Assembly (NCBI RefSeq): GCF_003331055.1
Contig: NZ_PUQD01000009.1
Location: forward strand, 1 to 64,000
Reading direction: 5' to 3'
Length of the DNA: 64,000 nucleotides
Source: Pseudomonas sp. AFG_SD02_1510_Pfu_092
GTDB lineage: Bacteria; Pseudomonadota; Gammaproteobacteria; Pseudomonadales; Pseudomonadaceae
Shown here piece after piece: positions 62,244 through 64,000 of this stretch (position 1 is the first letter of the stretch; each line of letters starts with the position of its first letter). The translations under genes and the position numbers were made by a program. The notes beneath the pieces were generated by a model. The model searched no databases and was not told the origin of the DNA. It saw only the letters and a list, made by a program, of their open reading frames with translations.

Positions 62244-63407
62244 ATGAGCCAGAGTTTCAGCCCGCTTCGCAAATTCGTTTCGCCTGAGATCATCTTCGGT
62301 GCCGGCTGCCGGCATAACGTCGCCAACTACGCCAAAACCTTCGGCGCGCGCAAGGTGCTGGTGGTCAGCGACCCCGGCGTGATCGCCGCCGGCTGGGTGG
62401 CGGATGTCGAGGCCAGCCTGCAGGCCCAGGGCATCGACTACTGCCTGTACAGCGCCGTGTCGCCCAACCCACGGGTCGAAGAGGTGATGCTCGGCGCCGA
62501 GATCTACCGGCACAACCACTGTGATGTGATCGTCGCGGTCGGTGGCGGCAGCCCGATGGATTGCGGCAAGGCCATCGGCATCGTGGTCGCCCACGGGCGC
62601 AGCATCCTCGAGTTCGAAGGGGTGGACATGATCCGCGTGCCCAGCCCGCCGCTGATCCTCATCCCGACCACTGCCGGCACCTCGGCGGACGTGTCGCAGT
62701 TCGTGATCATCTCCAACCAGCAGGAACGCATGAAGTTTTCCATCGTCAGCAAGGCGGTGGTGCCGGATGTGTCGCTGATCGACCCGCAGACCACCCTGAG
62801 CATGGACCCGTTCCTGTCGGCCTGCACCGGCATCGATGCGCTGGTGCATGCCATCGAAGCGTTCGTCTCCACCGGGCATGGCCCGCTGACCGACCCGCAC
62901 GCGCTGGAAGCCATGCGCCTGATCAACGGCAATTTGGTGGCGATGATCGCCAACCCTACCGATATTGCCCTGCGCGAGAAGATCATGCTGGGTAGCATGC
63001 AGGCCGGGCTGGCCTTCTCCAATGCGATTCTGGGCGCGGTTCATGCCATGTCGCACAGCCTGGGCGGCTTCCTCGACCTGCCGCATGGCTTGTGCAATGC
63101 TGTGCTGGTGGAACATGTGGTGGCGTTCAACTACAGCTCGGCGCCGGAGCGTTTCAAGGTGATTGCCGAAGTGCTCGGCATCGACTGCCGCGGCCTCAAC
63201 CACCGGCAAATCTGCGGGCGCCTGGTGGAGCACCTGATCGCCCTGAAGCGGGCCATCGGCTTCCACGAAACCCTGGGCCTGCATGGCGTGCGCACCTCCG
63301 ACATTCCGTTCCTGTCGCAACATGCGATGGACGACCCGTGCATCCTCACCAACCCGCGTGCGTCGAGCCAGCGTGATGTCGAGGTGGTGTATGGCGAGGC
63401 CCTCTGA
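62244..63407 (+). CDS. ercA: ErcA, iron-containing alcohol dehydrogenase family
   Basis: 387 residues, start at 62244. Nucleotide-binding VGGGSPMDCGKAIG near residue 97, IPTTAGTSADVSQF near 140, and Fe ligands expected in the ACTGIDALVHAIEAF, HAMSHSLGGFLDLPHG region. In P. aeruginosa ErcA helps regulate ethanol oxidation rather than acting as the main dehydrogenase. It overlaps the kinase gene ercS by 17 bp, supporting a regulatory link. Confidence 0.9.
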   Translation: MSQSFSPLRKFVSPEIIFGAGCRHNVANYAKTFGARKVLVVSDPGVIAAGWVADVEASLQAQGIDYCLYSAVSPNPRVEEVMLGAEIYRHNHCDVIVAVGGGSPMDCGKAIGIVVAHGRSILEFEGVDMIRVPSPPLILIPTTAGTSADVSQFVIISNQQERMKFSIVSKAVVPDVSLIDPQTTLSMDPFLSACTGIDALVHAIEAFVSTGHGPLTDPHALEAMRLINGNLVAMIANPTDIALREKIMLGSMQAGLAFSNAILGAVHAMSHSLGGFLDLPHGLCNAVLVEHVVAFNYSSAPERFKVIAEVLGIDCRGLNHRQICGRLVEHLIALKRAIGFHETLGLHGVRTSDIPFLSQHAMDDPCILTNPRASSQRDVEVVYGEAL

Positions 63408-64000
63408 CGAGCAGCAGCGGGCGCTGGCCGGGCTGCTGGGGCTGGGTGACCACTCCGCGCGCAAGAGCCATTACCCGGAACTGGCGGCGCGCCTGGACGA
63501 ACTGGAAGCCGAGCGCAACCGCTACAAATGGCTGTTCGAAAACGCTGTCCACGGGATTTTCCAGGCCAGCCTGCAGGACGGCATGCGTGCCGCCAACCCG
63601 GCGTTGGCGCGCATGCTCGGTTACGACGACCCGCAACAGGTACTGTTTTCGCTGACCGACCTGGCCGCCAACCTGTTTGTCGGCGGCGCCGAAGAGCTGC
63701 AGGCGATTACCGCGACCCTCGCCTGTGAACGCAGCCTGCATGGCTATGAAACGCGCTTGCGGCGCAGGGACGGCAGCCATCTCGACGTACTGATGAACCT
63801 GTTGCTCAAGCCCGGCCACGAAGGACTGGTGGAAGGCTTCGTGGCCGACATCACCGAACGCAAGCTGGCCCAGCAGCGCCTGCAGCAGCTCAATGACGAA
63901 CTCGAGCAGCGGGTCGCTGCGCGTACCGATGAACTGCTCGAGGCCCGCGACGCGGCGCAGATGGCCAATCGCAGCAAGGACAAATACCTCGCCGCCGCCA
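63391..64000 (+). CDS. ercS: Histidine kinase ErcS, N-terminal part (partial)
   Basis: 203 codons are visible before the right edge. The ATG at 63391 overlaps the ercA stop. A PAS domain is seen at about 45-160 (RYKWLFENAVHGIFQAS, YETRLRRRDGSHLDVLMN, VEGFVADITERK), then a coiled coil (LNDELEQRVAARTDELLEARDAAQMANRSKDKYLAAA) running into the expected His box, which is cut off. No membrane helix, so cytoplasmic like PedS1, with which the coiled-coil-to-His-box region is very similar. Confidence 0.88.
   Translation, partial: MARPSDEQQRALAGLLGLGDHSARKSHYPELAARLDELEAERNRYKWLFENAVHGIFQASLQDGMRAANPALARMLGYDDPQQVLFSLTDLAANLFVGGAEELQAITATLACERSLHGYETRLRRRDGSHLDVLMNLLLKPGHEGLVEGFVADITERKLAQQRLQQLNDELEQRVAARTDELLEARDAAQMANRSKDKYLAAA

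Overview
The window looks like chromosome of the Pseudomonas putida group. Evidence: GC-rich codon use throughout, many P. putida-type REP palindromes (TGTGGGAGCGGG class), and gene content and order that match, from memory, the P. putida KT2440 region running from a type VI secretion cluster to the ped alcohol-oxidation cluster. No database search was possible; names rest on motif reading and remembered synteny.

Layout. (1) 1-18835: a type VI secretion system (T6SS) built as two divergent transcription units. Leftward: tssB, tssC, tssE, tssF, tssG, an FHA gene, tssJ, tssK, tssL, hcp, vgrG, a DUF4123 adaptor and the N-terminus of a large VasX/BTH_I2691-type effector cut by the window edge. 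Rightward: tagO/vasI, tssA, tssM. No tssH (clpV) is visible. (2) 18876-29032: ordinary chromosomal genes: an ABC exporter, a LysR regulator with a catalytically atypical SDR, a glycine-rich secreted protein, Kup potassium uptake, an MFS exporter, a tandem universal stress protein behind an Anr/FNR-like box, and small stress or secreted proteins. (3) 29258-34507: a Pho box and pstSCAB without phoU, followed by a degenerate Fic-like protein and a HAD phosphatase. (4) 34651-39525: glutamylated-polyamine catabolism (puuA, puuD, spuC, puuR) with a palindromic operator candidate before puuA and a 118-bp-period REP array between spuC and puuR. (5) 39750-64000: a porin and then the PQQ-dependent alcohol oxidation (ped/erc) cluster.

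The ped/erc cluster is the most interesting part. It holds two periplasmic PQQ alcohol dehydrogenases: PedE, with the calcium-type active site (WDFS), and PedH, with the extra Asp typical of lanthanide enzymes (WDFD). Around them are cytochrome PedF, the MoxJ-like PedG, SoxYZ-like and SoxH-like quinoprotein-relay proteins, aldehyde dehydrogenase PedI, a tiny pqqA-like gene with pqqD2, ErcA, ErcS (cut by the window edge), an ABC transporter with beta-propeller and binding proteins, and two regulatory pairs: NosP-PedS1/PedR1 and PedS2/PedR2.

Two families of non-coding signals stand out. A 44-nt bipartite element (TACTACC half-site or dyad, then GCATTC at a fixed distance) precedes pedF, pedI and the CXXCW gene, with close variants before pqqA2, nosP and the ABC/pedS2 divergent promoter. 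A separate three-arm TTCCCG/CGGGAA motif occurs only before pedE and pedH, in opposite orientation relative to the two genes, which fits an operator for the lanthanide switch regulator PedR2.
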